From Pseudomonas sp. (GTDB lineage: Bacteria > Pseudomonadota > Gammaproteobacteria > Pseudomonadales > Pseudomonadaceae), in the NCBI RefSeq assembly GCF_030698175.1, contig NZ_JAUYNT010000039.1:29647-93646 (forward strand): a DNA stretch of 64,000 nucleotides. The letters are read 5' to 3'. The notes below the pieces were generated by a model that saw only the letters and a list, made by a program, of their open reading frames with translations, was not told the origin of the DNA and did no database searches. Position numbers and translations under genes: made by a program. This document shows positions 18,532-27,873 of this stretch, piece by piece (positions within the stretch are counted from its first letter, which is position 1; each line of letters starts with the position of its first letter).

Positions 18532-19497
18532 ATGTCTAGCTCGCACCGCCCATCGAGTTTACTGGTCATCCCACTGATTTTGATTTTGTTGGCGGTGGCC
18601 GGCTTCGGTTACTGGCAATCCCTCAGTTCGCGCCTGCCAGAAGGCCTCAGCATGGCCAACGGCCGGCTGGAAGCCACCGAAGTGCAGATCGCCAGCAAAA
18701 CCCCGGGCCGCTTGGCCGAGGTACTGGTCAATGAAGGCGACCGGGTGAGCAAAAATCAGCTGCTCGCCCGCCTCGACACCCGCACTCTCGAGGCCCAGCG
18801 CAGTCAGGCCGAAGCCGAGGTGCTGCGGGCCAAGGAAACCCTGGCGGCCGCCGAGGCCACGGTGCAATTTCGCTTGAGCGAGCAACGTCTGGCCAGCCTG
18901 GAGCTCAAGCGCACCAGCGAACTGTTCCAGCGCAATTACGCCAGCCGGCAATTGCTTGAACAGCAACAGTCGCGCCTGGAGACCAGCAACGCCGCCGTCA
19001 ATGCCGCCCAGGCGCAAGTCGGCGCGCTGCGGGCGGCCATCGGCGCGGCCGAGGCACAAGTCGCCCAGCTGGCCAGCGAAATCGACGACAGCAGCCTGCT
19101 CGCCCCCATCGACGGTATCGTCCAGCTACGGCTGGCCGAGCCCGGCGAAGTGCTCGGCGCCGGTGGCCGGGTGTTGCTGATGATCGACACCAATGACCAG
19201 TACATGAACCTTTATCTACCGGCCGCCCAGGCCGGCGCCCTGACCGTTGGCGACGAGGCGCGGATTTTGCTGGACGCCCTGCCAGACCACGCACTGCCGG
19301 CGAAAATCAGCTTTGTCGCGGCCAAATCGCAGTTCACCCCCAAAGAAGTGGAAACCCGCGACGAGCGCCAGAAGCTGGTGTTCCGCGTCAAACTGCACCT
19401 GACCGATCCGGCGGCCGCGCCACAAGCCAAGCCCGGCATGCCCGGCGCCGGTTATGTGCGCAGTAATGGCGCGGCCTGGCCGGCCAATCTGCAATGA
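18532..19497 (+). CDS. HlyD-family membrane fusion protein of an ABC exporter
   Basis: This periplasmic adaptor links an inner-membrane ABC pump to an outer-membrane channel. The 321-residue protein has one N-terminal membrane helix (about 9-28), a first lipoyl half (LAEVLVNEGDRVSKNQLLARLD), a long coiled coil (about 85-190), a second lipoyl half (LAPIDGIVQLRLAEPGEVL) and a beta-barrel. GGAGGAGGAAG precedes the ATG at 18532. It overlaps the next gene by four bases, forming the YhiI-RbbA-YhhJ arrangement. Confidence 0.93.
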   Translation: MSSSHRPSSLLVIPLILILLAVAGFGYWQSLSSRLPEGLSMANGRLEATEVQIASKTPGRLAEVLVNEGDRVSKNQLLARLDTRTLEAQRSQAEAEVLRAKETLAAAEATVQFRLSEQRLASLELKRTSELFQRNYASRQLLEQQQSRLETSNAAVNAAQAQVGALRAAIGAAEAQVAQLASEIDDSSLLAPIDGIVQLRLAEPGEVLGAGGRVLLMIDTNDQYMNLYLPAAQAGALTVGDEARILLDALPDHALPAKISFVAAKSQFTPKEVETRDERQKLVFRVKLHLTDPAAAPQAKPGMPGAGYVRSNGAAWPANLQ

Positions 19498-22223
19498 GCG
19501 AACTGGCGCTTAAGGCCAACGGTCTGCGCCACAGCTATGGCAAGCAACCGGCCCTGCAGGAAGTCAGCTTCAGCCTCGCCGTCGGCACCCACTGCGGCCT
19601 GATTGGCCCGGATGGCGCCGGCAAATCCAGCCTGCTGGGACTGATCGCTGGGGTGAAAATCCTCCAGCAGGGCGAGCTGGAGGTACTCGGCGGCGCCATC
19701 ACCGATCACAAACACCGCGCCAGCCTCTATCCGCGCATCGCTTTTATGCCCCAAGGCTTGGGGCAAAACCTCTACCCCGAGTTGTCGATTGCCGAGAACA
19801 TCCAGTTCTTCGCCACCCTGTTCGGTCTCAGCCGCGCGCAATGCCAGGCGCGCATGACCGAGCTGCTGGCCGCCACCGACCTCAGCGCCTTCGCCGAACG
19901 GCCGGCGGGCAAGCTGTCGGGCGGCATGAAACAAAAGCTCGGGCTGTGCTGCGCGCTGATCCACGACCCGGATTTATTGATCCTCGATGAGCCCACCACC
20001 GGCGTCGATCCGCTGTCACGCCGGCATTTCTGGGAGCTGGTCGAGCAAGTCCGCCGCCAGCGCCCGCAGCTGACCTTGCTGGTGGCCACCGCCTATATGG
20101 AAGAGGCCGCGCAGTTCGAGCAATGCCTGATGCTCGACCGTGGCCAGTTGATTGCCCAAGGCACCAGCGCCGAACTGGCGGCTGCCACCCCGAGCGGCAA
20201 ACTCGATGATGCCTTTACCCATTTTCAGGGCGATCAGGCGGGTAAGCATGAGCCGCTAGTAATTCCGCCGCAATCAGAAGGCGAGGCGGAAATCGCCATC
20301 GAAGCCAACGAGCTGTGCCTGCGTTTTGGCGACTTTACCGCCGTCGACAAGGTTAGTTTCGCCATTCGCCAGGGCGAGATTTTCGGTTTTCTCGGCTCCA
20401 ATGGTTGCGGCAAGACCACCACCATGAAGGTGCTCACCGGCCTGCTGGCGGCCAGCGCAGGCAGCGCCAAGCTGTTCGGCAAACAGGTGGACGCCAAAGA
20501 CCTGGCCACCCGCAAGCGCGTCGGTTTTATGTCGCAGAGCTTCTCGCTGTACGGCGAGCTAAGTGTGCGGCAGAACCTTGAGCTGCACGCGCGCCTGTTC
20601 GACCTACCAGCAGCGGAAGGCGTGGCGCGCAGCCAGGCCTTGATGGAACGCTTTGGCCTCACCGAGGTGGCCCAGCAGCAATCCGGCGAGTTACCCCTGG
20701 GGGTGCGTCAGCGCCTGTCCCTGGCGGTCGCCGTGCTGCACAAACCGGAAGTGCTGATCCTCGATGAACCCACCTCCGGGGTCGATCCGGCGGCGCGGGA
20801 TGACTTCTGGCGCCTGCTGATTGAATTGTCGCGCGAACAGGGCGTGACCATCTTTCTGTCCACTCACTTTATGAACGAAGCCGAGCGCTGCGACCGCATC
20901 TCGCTGATGCATGCCGGCAAGGTGCTGGCCTGCGACACCCCGGCCGCGCTGCAGCAGCAGTATGCCGGCGAGAACCTGGAGGCGGCGTTCGTCAGCTGCC
21001 TGCAGCAAGCCCAAGGCGAACCCGCCACTGGTGCAGCAGCCAGCTTGGGCGGCGACAGCGCACCCGAGGCCAGCACCCCGATTCAAACCCGCCGGGGCTT
21101 TAGCCTGAACCGCCTGCGGGCGGTGGCCGTGCGCGAGGGCAAGGAGCTGCGCCGCGACCCGGTGCGCCTGGCGTTCGCCCTGCTCGGCTCGGTGTTTATG
21201 ATGGTGATCTTCGGCTACGGCATCTCCCTGGACGTGGAGAACCTGCGCTTTGCCGCCTTCGACCAGGACAACTCGCCACAGAGCCGCAGTTATCTGGAAG
21301 CTTTTCGCGGCTCGCGCTACTTCGAGGAACACCCGCCGATCAGCTCGCCACAAGAGCTGCACCAGCGCCTGCAACGCTCGGAAGTCAAAATAGTCCTGGA
21401 AGTGCCGCCCGGCTTTGGCCGCGACCTGTATGCCGGGCGCCAGCCACAGGTGGCCGTATGGCTGGACGGCAGCATGCCGTTTCGCGCCGAGACCAGTCGC
21501 AACTATATCGAGGCGGTGCACCTGGCCAATCTGCAGGAATTCGCCAGCAACAGCAGCCAAACCAGCCGACCACCGGCCGGCGCCAGCCTGGCCACCCGTT
21601 TTCGCTACAACCAGGACGTGATCAGCGTGAATGCCATAGGCCCTGGCGTGATGGCGCTGATTCTGGTGTTTATCCCGGCCATGCTCACCGCCCTCGGTGT
21701 GGTGCGTGAAAAAGAACTCGGCTCGATCAGTAATTTTTACGCCACGCCGCTGAGTCGCCTGGAGTTTCTGTTCGGCAAGCAGCTGCCCTATATCGCCGTC
21801 AGCCTGCTCAATCTGGCGTTGCTGGTGGCGGTCAACCGCTGGCTGTTTGCTGTGCCGCTGAAGGGCAGCGTGCTCACCCTGGCCTTCGGCGGCCTGCTCT
21901 ATGTGCTGGCCACCACCAGCCTCGGCCTGCTGATCTCGGCCTTCACCAAGACGCAGATTGCGGCGATCCTCGGCACCATGATTCTCACCAGCCTGCCGAC
22001 CATTCAGTTTTCCGGGCTGATCGTGCCGCGCTCGTCCCTGGCCGGTGGCGCCGCGCTGATGGGCAATCTGTTCCCGGCCGGCTACTTTCTCGACATTGCC
22101 GTCGGCACCTTCACCAAGGCCCTGGATTTGCGCCAGCTCTGGCCGCAATGCCTGGCCTTGTTTGGCTTCTTCGCGGTGTTTACCGCGCTGAGCGTGGCGC
22201 TACTGAAAAAGCAGGAGGCCTGA
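19494..22223 (+). CDS. RbbA-type fusion: two ABC ATPases plus ABC-2 permease
   Basis: The 909-residue protein joins two nucleotide-binding domains and a permease. NBD1 (about 1-235) has GPDGAGKSS, LSGGMKQK and LLILDEPTTGVD. NBD2 (about 265-490) has GSNGCGKTT and VLILDEPTSGVD, but its signature is LPLGVRQR instead of LSGGxxQ, as I recall for YbhF/YhiH relatives. The C-terminal part (about 530-905) is an ABC-2 permease with a large periplasmic loop and five to six helices. RbbA was described as ribosome-associated in E. coli, but in this operon an export role with HlyD and YhhJ partners is the simpler reading. Confidence 0.92.
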   Translation: MSELALKANGLRHSYGKQPALQEVSFSLAVGTHCGLIGPDGAGKSSLLGLIAGVKILQQGELEVLGGAITDHKHRASLYPRIAFMPQGLGQNLYPELSIAENIQFFATLFGLSRAQCQARMTELLAATDLSAFAERPAGKLSGGMKQKLGLCCALIHDPDLLILDEPTTGVDPLSRRHFWELVEQVRRQRPQLTLLVATAYMEEAAQFEQCLMLDRGQLIAQGTSAELAAATPSGKLDDAFTHFQGDQAGKHEPLVIPPQSEGEAEIAIEANELCLRFGDFTAVDKVSFAIRQGEIFGFLGSNGCGKTTTMKVLTGLLAASAGSAKLFGKQVDAKDLATRKRVGFMSQSFSLYGELSVRQNLELHARLFDLPAAEGVARSQALMERFGLTEVAQQQSGELPLGVRQRLSLAVAVLHKPEVLILDEPTSGVDPAARDDFWRLLIELSREQGVTIFLSTHFMNEAERCDRISLMHAGKVLACDTPAALQQQYAGENLEAAFVSCLQQAQGEPATGAAASLGGDSAPEASTPIQTRRGFSLNRLRAVAVREGKELRRDPVRLAFALLGSVFMMVIFGYGISLDVENLRFAAFDQDNSPQSRSYLEAFRGSRYFEEHPPISSPQELHQRLQRSEVKIVLEVPPGFGRDLYAGRQPQVAVWLDGSMPFRAETSRNYIEAVHLANLQEFASNSSQTSRPPAGASLATRFRYNQDVISVNAIGPGVMALILVFIPAMLTALGVVREKELGSISNFYATPLSRLEFLFGKQLPYIAVSLLNLALLVAVNRWLFAVPLKGSVLTLAFGGLLYVLATTSLGLLISAFTKTQIAAILGTMILTSLPTIQFSGLIVPRSSLAGGAALMGNLFPAGYFLDIAVGTFTKALDLRQLWPQCLALFGFFAVFTALSVALLKKQEA

Positions 22224-22224
22224 G

Positions 22225-23334
22225 ATGCAGCGTCTGGCGCATATTTTCCGCCTCGGCCTGAAAGAACTCACCAGCCTGCGCCACGACAGCGTGCTGCTGC
22301 TGTTTCTGCTGTATGCCTTCAGCGTCGCCATCTATATGCCGGCCAAGGGCTCGATCATGGGCGTGCACAACGCCAGCGTGGCGATAGTCGATGAAGACCG
22401 CAGCGCGCTGTCGCGCAAACTGACCGACGCCCTGCTGCCACCGGAGTTCCAGGCGCCGCAGCCGCTCAGCTACGCGCAAATGGACAACGCCCTGGACAGC
22501 GCCCAGTACACCTTCGTACTCAACGTGCCGCCGAACTTCCAGAGCGACCTGTTGGCCGGGCGCCAGCCCCAGGTGCAATTGAATGTCGACGCCACCGCCA
22601 TGAGCCAGGCCTTTATGGGCGCCGGCTATCTGGCACGGATCTTCCAGCGCGAACTCAGCGACTACAGCGGGCAAACGCCGCAAAGCCCAATCGGCATGAC
22701 CACCCGCGCGCTGTTCAATCCCAATCTGGAGGGCGGCTGGTTCCTGGCGGTGATCCAGATCGTCAACAACATCACCATCCTCGCCATCATCCTCACCGGC
22801 ACAGCTCTGCTGCGCGAACGCGAGCACGGCACCCTCGACCACCTGCTGGTGCTGCCGCTGACGGCGCTGGAGATCATGCTGGCGAAGATCTGGAGCAACG
22901 CCCTGGTGGTGGTGCTGTGCACTTGGGTGTCGCTGGAGCTGGTGGTGAAATGGCTGATCGGCGTGCCGCTGTCCGGGCCACAGCCGATGTTTCTCGCGGT
23001 GACTGCGCTGTACCTGTTCGCCAGCACGGCGCTGGGGATCTTTCTCGCCACCCTGGCGCGCTCGATCCCGCAGTTCGGCCTGCTGAGCATCCCGGTGATC
23101 ATCCCGATGCTGCTGCTGTCGGGCGGCACCACGCCGCTGGACAGCATGCCGGTCTGGTTGCAATGGGTGATGCAGATCTCGCCCTCGACCCACTTTGTCA
23201 GCCTGTCCCAGGCGATCCTGTTCCGCGATGCCGGCCTGGCGCTGATCTGGCCCGAGCTGCTGGCGCTGACGACCATCGGCTTAGTGTTTTTTGCCGTCGC
23301 ACTGGCGCGCTTTCGCAAAAGCCTGGCGGCCTGA
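22225..23334 (+). CDS. ABC-2 type permease (YhhJ-like)
   Basis: The 369-residue protein has an N-terminal helix followed by a periplasmic domain (about 45-170) and five C-terminal membrane helices, with the ABC-2 signature RERGTLDHLL in the form REREHGTLDHLLVLPLT. It starts one base after the upstream gene stops and completes the HlyD / ATPase-permease / permease exporter. Substrate unknown. The 121 bases after it are filled by a structured repeat. Confidence 0.92.
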   Translation: MQRLAHIFRLGLKELTSLRHDSVLLLFLLYAFSVAIYMPAKGSIMGVHNASVAIVDEDRSALSRKLTDALLPPEFQAPQPLSYAQMDNALDSAQYTFVLNVPPNFQSDLLAGRQPQVQLNVDATAMSQAFMGAGYLARIFQRELSDYSGQTPQSPIGMTTRALFNPNLEGGWFLAVIQIVNNITILAIILTGTALLREREHGTLDHLLVLPLTALEIMLAKIWSNALVVVLCTWVSLELVVKWLIGVPLSGPQPMFLAVTALYLFASTALGIFLATLARSIPQFGLLSIPVIIPMLLLSGGTTPLDSMPVWLQWVMQISPSTHFVSLSQAILFRDAGLALIWPELLALTTIGLVFFAVALARFRKSLAA

Positions 23335-23355
23335 TCGGGGCACGCCTAAGAATCT

Positions 23356-23476
23356 GAAAGCGTAGCGAGCGAAGGTTAGGCTAGGCGGCGGAGCTGGGAA
23401 AAAGCGGAGTTGGCTGGTGCCAATGAGCATTTTTCCCAGCTCCGCCAACGCCGCATAAACGAGCGCAGCAGCTTTC
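23356..23476 (+). repeat. Structured interspersed repeat, copy 1
   Basis: Ends are GAAAGC and GCTTTC. Inside is a 17 bp perfect stem (23387-23403 with 23430-23446) capped by a second perfect hairpin TTGGC-TGGT-GCCAA. It abuts the stop codon of the FliL-like gene with no spacer. It aligns end to end with copy 2 at 51798-51917 in reverse orientation. Shared blocks include GAGCGAAGGTTAGGC and AACGCCGCATAA, while all stems differ but remain paired. Confidence 0.88.
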
Positions 23477-23893
23477 CTATTGCAGGATCAGATTGTTGAA
23501 CAGCAGGTCTTCCACATAGGGCTTGCCCTCTTCCTGCTCCAACACCTGCTTAACCTGCTTAAGCGCTTCTTGGCGGAGTTTTTCCTTGGCATCCATGCTG
23601 CCGAGGGTTTCGTCGGTCTGCTGGGAAAACAGCATCACCAGCTGATTACGAATCAGCGGTTCATGGTATTTGACCTTCTCCTCGGCCTCGCTGCCAGTCA
23701 CTTTGAGCGAGATGTCGGCCTTGTAAAACTTCATCTTCATGCCCGAGCTGTAGTTGCCCACCAGCGCCGGCACTATGCCGACATAGATGATTTTCGGCGC
23801 GGCGTTTTCGCCCTCGGCTTCTTCTTTTTTCTCTTGAGCCAGTGCCGACAATGGCAGAGACAGGGCCAGCAACAGCGTGAGCAAAACTTTCAC
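23477..23893 (-). CDS. FliL-like exported protein
   Basis: The protein has a signal peptide (KVLLTLLLALSLPLSALAQ) followed by a FliL-type domain: GNYSSGMKMKFYKADISLKV and EPLIRNQLVMLFSQQTDETL. FliL proteins support flagellar stator function, but this gene is not in a flagellar cluster. I set the start at GTG 23893 because AAGGA lies nine bases before it; AAGGA touches the ORF-track ATG at 23902 directly, too close to serve it. The result is 138 residues. It is a stand-alone minus-strand gene. Confidence 0.82.
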   Translation of the reverse strand: MKVLLTLLLALSLPLSALAQEKKEEAEGENAAPKIIYVGIVPALVGNYSSGMKMKFYKADISLKVTGSEAEEKVKYHEPLIRNQLVMLFSQQTDETLGSMDAKEKLRQEALKQVKQVLEQEEGKPYVEDLLFNNLILQ

Positions 23894-24052
23894 AGAGGTC
23901 ATTCCTTAGAGGGGCATGGCCTAGCATAGCCATTGCCGAGCCCCGACCCAAGCCCAATGCTTATAGACCACCATCAGAGTCGGCCATGCTCGTTGACCCG
24001 CGCCCCTCAGCTGCGGCACTGTCTGGGGATAACCACCCGAGGATTACTGTCG

Positions 24053-25030
24053 ATGAAAGCCGTGCTATGCAAAGCCTTTGGCCCCGCCGAAACCCTGGTG
24101 TTGGAAGAGATCGCCAGCCCCGAGCTGAAAAAAACCGAAGTGCTGATTGAGGTGCATGCGGCCGGGGTCAACTTCCCCGACACCCTGATCATCGAGGGTA
24201 AGTATCAGTTCAAGCCGCCCTTCCCGTTCTCACCGGGTGGCGAAGCGGCCGGCGTGGTCCGCGCAGTAGGCGAGAAAGTCAGCCACTTAAAAGTCGGCGA
24301 CCGGGTCATGGCGCTGACCGGCTGGGGCAGTTTTGCCGAGCAAGTAGCGGTGCCGGCCTATAACGTCATGCCGATTCCGGCCAGCATGGACTTCAACAGT
24401 GCCGCCGCCTTCGGCATGACCTACGGCACCTCGATGCATGCCCTCAAGCAGCGCGCCAATCTGCAACCCGGCGAAACCCTGTTGGTGCTCGGCGCCTCCG
24501 GCGGAGTCGGCCTGGCCGCCGTGGAAATCGGTAAAGCCTTGGGCGCACGGGTAATCGCCGCCGCCAGCAGCGCCGATAAGCTCGCGGTGGCCAAAGCGGC
24601 CGGCGCCGATGAGCTGATCAACTACAGCGAGAGCAATCTCAAAGAAGAAATCAAACGTCTTACTAACGGCCAGGGCGCCGACGTGATTTACGATCCGGTG
24701 GGCGGCGATTTATTTGATCAGGCGATCCGCTCCATCGCCTGGAACGGCCGCTTGCTGGTGGTCGGCTTCGCCAGCGGGCGCATCCCGGAACTGCCGGTCA
24801 ACCTCTGCCTGCTCAAGGGCGCGGCGGTGCTCGGGGTGTTCTGGGGCGCCTTCGCCCAACGTCAGCCGCAAGACAACGCCACCAACTTTGCCCAGCTATT
24901 TGCTTGGCACGCCGAGGGCAAAATCAAACCGCTGGTCTCGCAGGTGTTCCCGCTGGCGCAGGCTGCCGAGGCGATCAACACTCTCGGCCAACGTAAGGCA
25001 GTGGGGAAATTGGTGGTGCAGGTCAGGTAA
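24053..25030 (+). CDS. NADPH:quinone oxidoreductase, zinc-free MDR family
   Basis: This cytoplasmic enzyme of the medium-chain dehydrogenase family reduces quinones or enoyl substrates with NADPH. The 325-residue protein has VHAAGVNFPDTLIIEGKYQ near residue 35, GGEAAGVVRAVGEKV, and the Rossmann motif GASGGVGLAAVEIGKALGA near residue 150. It lacks the catalytic and structural zinc ligands of alcohol dehydrogenases. The ATG at 24053 follows GAGG; the ORF track adds 40 residues. True substrate unknown. Confidence 0.88.
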   Translation: MKAVLCKAFGPAETLVLEEIASPELKKTEVLIEVHAAGVNFPDTLIIEGKYQFKPPFPFSPGGEAAGVVRAVGEKVSHLKVGDRVMALTGWGSFAEQVAVPAYNVMPIPASMDFNSAAAFGMTYGTSMHALKQRANLQPGETLLVLGASGGVGLAAVEIGKALGARVIAAASSADKLAVAKAAGADELINYSESNLKEEIKRLTNGQGADVIYDPVGGDLFDQAIRSIAWNGRLLVVGFASGRIPELPVNLCLLKGAAVLGVFWGAFAQRQPQDNATNFAQLFAWHAEGKIKPLVSQVFPLAQAAEAINTLGQRKAVGKLVVQVR

Positions 25031-25082
25031 ACACCGAGATGTAGTGGCGCTTTTGCCATCCGCCGACTGTTGGTGGACGGCC

Positions 25083-25110
25083 GGTGGAAAACGCTTCGCG
25101 GTTTTCCACC
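25083..25110. terminator. Palindromic repeat/bidirectional terminator between convergent genes
   Basis: GGTGGAAAACGC pairs with GCGGTTTTCCACC with a single bulge and a 3-base loop. It lies between the convergent quinone oxidoreductase and ferredoxin-reductase genes. Palindromes of this composition recur in many Pseudomonas genomes, so it may be both a repeat and a terminator. Confidence 0.6.
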
Positions 25111-25147
25111 CTACGAACCACCACGCATCGTGCCTTAGACTCTCAAA

Positions 25148-26116
25148 TTAATCCCGTGGCGCGTAGGCAAACACGTCGGCGCGCAGCTGGTGCGGGTCCA
25201 TGCCCGCCTCGACCAAGGCATCGAGGGTGGCGTAGACCATCCCCGGCGAGCCGCTGGCGTAGATATGCAGCGGTTTGAGGTCGGCGAAGTCCTCGCGCAC
25301 CGCCTGGTGCAATTGACCGAGCCGGCCATGCCAATCGCGCGGATCGCTGACCACCTGGTGCAAAAACAGGTTGGGCAGCTGCTGCCACTCTTGCCAGTGC
25401 GGCAGTTGGTAAAAATCCTTGGCCCGTCGCGCGCCCCAATACAGATGCACCGGATGCTTGAAACCGGCCGAGCGGCAATGCTCGATCAGGCTGTGCATCT
25501 GCGCCATGCCGGTACCGGCGGCGATCAGCACCAGGGGGCCATCCGGCAACTCGGCCAAATGGGTGTCGCCAAACGGCAACTGCACCCGCGCCATCCGGTC
25601 ACGCTGCAATTGCGTCAGCAGCTCTTGGCTGCTCGCTTCACGGGCGAGGATATGCAACTCGAGGTCGCGCCCGCAGTGCGGTGCCGAGGCCAAGGAGAAA
25701 GCCGCTGGCTCGCCACCCTCGCGCTCGATCAGCAGGTACTGCCCGGCGTGGTAGCGCGGCGCTTTGCCCGCCGGCGTGCGCAGGCGTACCCGCCACACAT
25801 CGCCGCCCACCTCGACGCATTCGAGCAACTGGCAGCTGAGTTGGCGCGTCGGCAGCTCATGGGGCGCCAAGACCCCGTCCCAGTGCAGCAGGCAATCTCC
25901 CAGCGGCTCGGCGATGCAGGTGAACAACTCGCCGTGATCACGCTCCTCGCCGGCCTGGCGAATCCGCCCGTCGAGCAACAGCGCCGCGCAAATATGGCAA
26001 TTACCGTTGCGACAGCTTTGCGGGCAGTCGTAGCCGAGCCGTCGAGCGCCGTCGAGGATGCGCTCGCCGGGCTCTAATTTAAGCACCGCACCCGAGGGTT
26101 GCAGGGTGACGTTCAT
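25148..26116 (-). CDS. 2Fe-2S ferredoxin-NAD(P)H reductase (Fre/AscD-like)
   Basis: The 322-residue protein joins an N-terminal plant-type ferredoxin (about 1-90; Cys35-x4-Cys40-x2-Cys43 and Cys67) to an FAD domain (YHAGQYLLIE) and an NAD(P)H domain (IAAGTGMAQMHSL). This is the architecture of CDP-6-deoxyglucoseen reductase and phenol-hydroxylase reductases; deoxysugar reductase names for such proteins are often wrong. It lies 40 bases downstream of ubiD on the same strand, like fre beside ubiD in enterobacteria, so flavin or quinone-related electron supply is plausible. Confidence 0.85.
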   Translation of the reverse strand: MNVTLQPSGAVLKLEPGERILDGARRLGYDCPQSCRNGNCHICAALLLDGRIRQAGEERDHGELFTCIAEPLGDCLLHWDGVLAPHELPTRQLSCQLLECVEVGGDVWRVRLRTPAGKAPRYHAGQYLLIEREGGEPAAFSLASAPHCGRDLELHILAREASSQELLTQLQRDRMARVQLPFGDTHLAELPDGPLVLIAAGTGMAQMHSLIEHCRSAGFKHPVHLYWGARRAKDFYQLPHWQEWQQLPNLFLHQVVSDPRDWHGRLGQLHQAVREDFADLKPLHIYASGSPGMVYATLDALVEAGMDPHQLRADVFAYAPRD

Positions 26117-26156
26117 AAGCCTTGGCTCCGAGCCATCCAGACCAATAGGGCTGCCA

Positions 26157-27623
26157 TCAATCTATTCCTAATTCTGACCAGAGTGCATCGACGCGCTGCT
26201 TGACCGCCTCGTCCTGAACTATCACCCGGCCCCATTCGCGCGGGGTTTCGCCCGGCCATTTGTGGGTGGCGTCCAGGCCCATCTTGCTGCCCAGGCCCGA
26301 CACCGGCGAGGCAAAGTCCAGATAGTCGATTGGCGTGTTGTCGATCAACACGGTGTCGCGCTTGGGGTCCATGCGGGTGGTAATAGCCCAGATCACGTCG
26401 TTCCAGTCCCGCGCGTTGATGTCGTCGTCGGTGACTATGACGAACTTGGTGTACATGAACTGTCGCAAAAACGACCAGACACCGAGCATTACGCGCTTGG
26501 CGTGGCCGGGATACTGCTTCTTGATGGTTACCACCGCCATGCGGTACGAGCACCCTTCCGGCGGCAGGTAGAAGTCGGTGATTTCCGGGAACTGCTTTTG
26601 CAGAATCGGCACAAACACCTCGTTCAGGGCCACGCCGAGAATCGCCGGCTCGTCCGGTGGCCGGCCGGTGTAGGTGCTGTGGTAGATAGGTTTTTGCCGA
26701 CGAGTGATGCGCTCGACGGTAAACACCGGAAAGCTATCCACCTCGTTGTAGTAACCGGTGTGGTCGCCATACGGGCCTTCATTGGCCATCTCACCGGGAT
26801 GAATCACCCCTTCCAGCACGATTTCGGCGCTGGCTGGCACCTGCAAGTCGCTGCCACGGGCCTTGATCAGCTCGGTGCGATGGCCGCGGAGCAAGCCGGC
26901 GAAAGCGTATTCGGACAGGGTGTCGGGCACCGGCGTGACTGCACCGAGAATGGTCGCAGGATCTGCACCGAGGGCGACGCACACCGGATAGGGACGGTCC
27001 GGGTATTTCTGGCACCACTCGCGATAATCCAGGGCGCCGCCGCGATGGCTGAGCCAGCGCATGATCAGCTTGTTGCGGCCGATCACCTGCTGGCGATAGA
27101 TGCCCAGATTCTGCCGCTCTTTGTTCGGGCCTTTGGTGATGGTCAGGCCCCAGGTAATCAACGGGCCGACATCGCCGGGCCAGCAGGTTTGCACCGGCAG
27201 TTTGCTCAGGTCGACGTCTTCGCCTTCTTCGATCACTTCTTGGCAAGGCGCGTCTTTGACCACCTTGGGCGCCATGGCCAGCACTTTGCGAAAGATCGGC
27301 AGCTTGGACCAGGCGTCTTTAAAGCCCTTGGGCGGCTCCGGCTCTTTCAAAAAGGCCAACAGCTTGCCGATCTCGCGCAACTCGCTGACTTCTTCGGCGC
27401 CCATGCCCAAGGCCACCCGTTTCGGCGTGCCGAACAGATTGCCAAGTACCGGCGTATCGAAGCCAGTGGGGTTTTCGAACAACAGTGCCGGGCCCTGCTT
27501 GCGCAGGGTGCGGTCGCAGATTTCGGTCATTTCTAACACCGGCGAAACCGGTGTCTGGATGCGCTTGAGTTCGCCGCGCTGTTCCAGCCCACGGATAAAG
27601 TCGCGAAGGTCGCGATACTGCAT
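26157..27623 (-). CDS. ubiD: 4-hydroxy-3-polyprenylbenzoate decarboxylase
   Basis: UbiD decarboxylates the polyprenylated hydroxybenzoate intermediate of ubiquinone synthesis using prenylated FMN made by UbiX. The 488-residue protein is full length: [56 protein letters not shown] and [23 protein letters not shown] precedes the ATG. The reductase gene follows on the same strand. Confidence 0.96.
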   Translation of the reverse strand: MQYRDLRDFIRGLEQRGELKRIQTPVSPVLEMTEICDRTLRKQGPALLFENPTGFDTPVLGNLFGTPKRVALGMGAEEVSELREIGKLLAFLKEPEPPKGFKDAWSKLPIFRKVLAMAPKVVKDAPCQEVIEEGEDVDLSKLPVQTCWPGDVGPLITWGLTITKGPNKERQNLGIYRQQVIGRNKLIMRWLSHRGGALDYREWCQKYPDRPYPVCVALGADPATILGAVTPVPDTLSEYAFAGLLRGHRTELIKARGSDLQVPASAEIVLEGVIHPGEMANEGPYGDHTGYYNEVDSFPVFTVERITRRQKPIYHSTYTGRPPDEPAILGVALNEVFVPILQKQFPEITDFYLPPEGCSYRMAVVTIKKQYPGHAKRVMLGVWSFLRQFMYTKFVIVTDDDINARDWNDVIWAITTRMDPKRDTVLIDNTPIDYLDFASPVSGLGSKMGLDATHKWPGETPREWGRVIVQDEAVKQRVDALWSELGID

Positions 27624-27716
27624 GCTTGAGCCTCATCTGCGGCAAAACTGTCGGAGCTAAAGTTTAGCGCCGAACTCAGTTATTCAGAAATTTCAATCAA
27701 TCGCAGACAAACAAAA

Positions 27717-27732
27717 GCCGGGTTTCCCCGGC
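27717..27732 (-). terminator. Intrinsic terminator downstream of rho
   Basis: A 6 bp stem (GCCGGG / CCCGGC) with a 4-base loop is followed on the minus strand by TTTTGTTTG. It lies between rho and ubiD and would end the rho transcript after the repeat at 27760-27870. Confidence 0.72.
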
Positions 27733-27759
27733 CTTAGTTTGTGTCATACGGCAATTCAA

Positions 27760-27870
27760 GATCGTAGCGAGCGACGGTCAAGGCCGCACCCGCTCCCTGC
27801 GGTTAACGGCATTTCCCACATCCATGTGGGTCACTAGGCGCAACGCAGCCTCACCTAAGCGCAGTAGATC
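27760..27870 (+). repeat. Structured interspersed repeat, degenerate copy 3
   Basis: The element starts GATCGTAGCGAGCGA and ends GCGCAGTAGATC, matching the two ends of copies 1 and 2 with GATC/GATC in place of GAAAGC/GCTTTC. It contains a perfect CCCACAT-CC-ATGTGGG hairpin. The middle is more diverged. It starts three bases after the rho stop. Confidence 0.6.
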
Positions 27871-27873
27871 CAG

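Noticed and set aside
20691-22148. 485-residue minus-strand ORF inside the RbbA-type gene
   Set aside because: Antisense shadow of a GC-rich gene; the plus-strand frame has intact ABC and permease motifs.
23356-23476. Integron attC site, because of GTTAGGC in the repeat
   Set aside because: The matching RYYYAAC core at the proper distance is missing, and no cassette or integrase is near.
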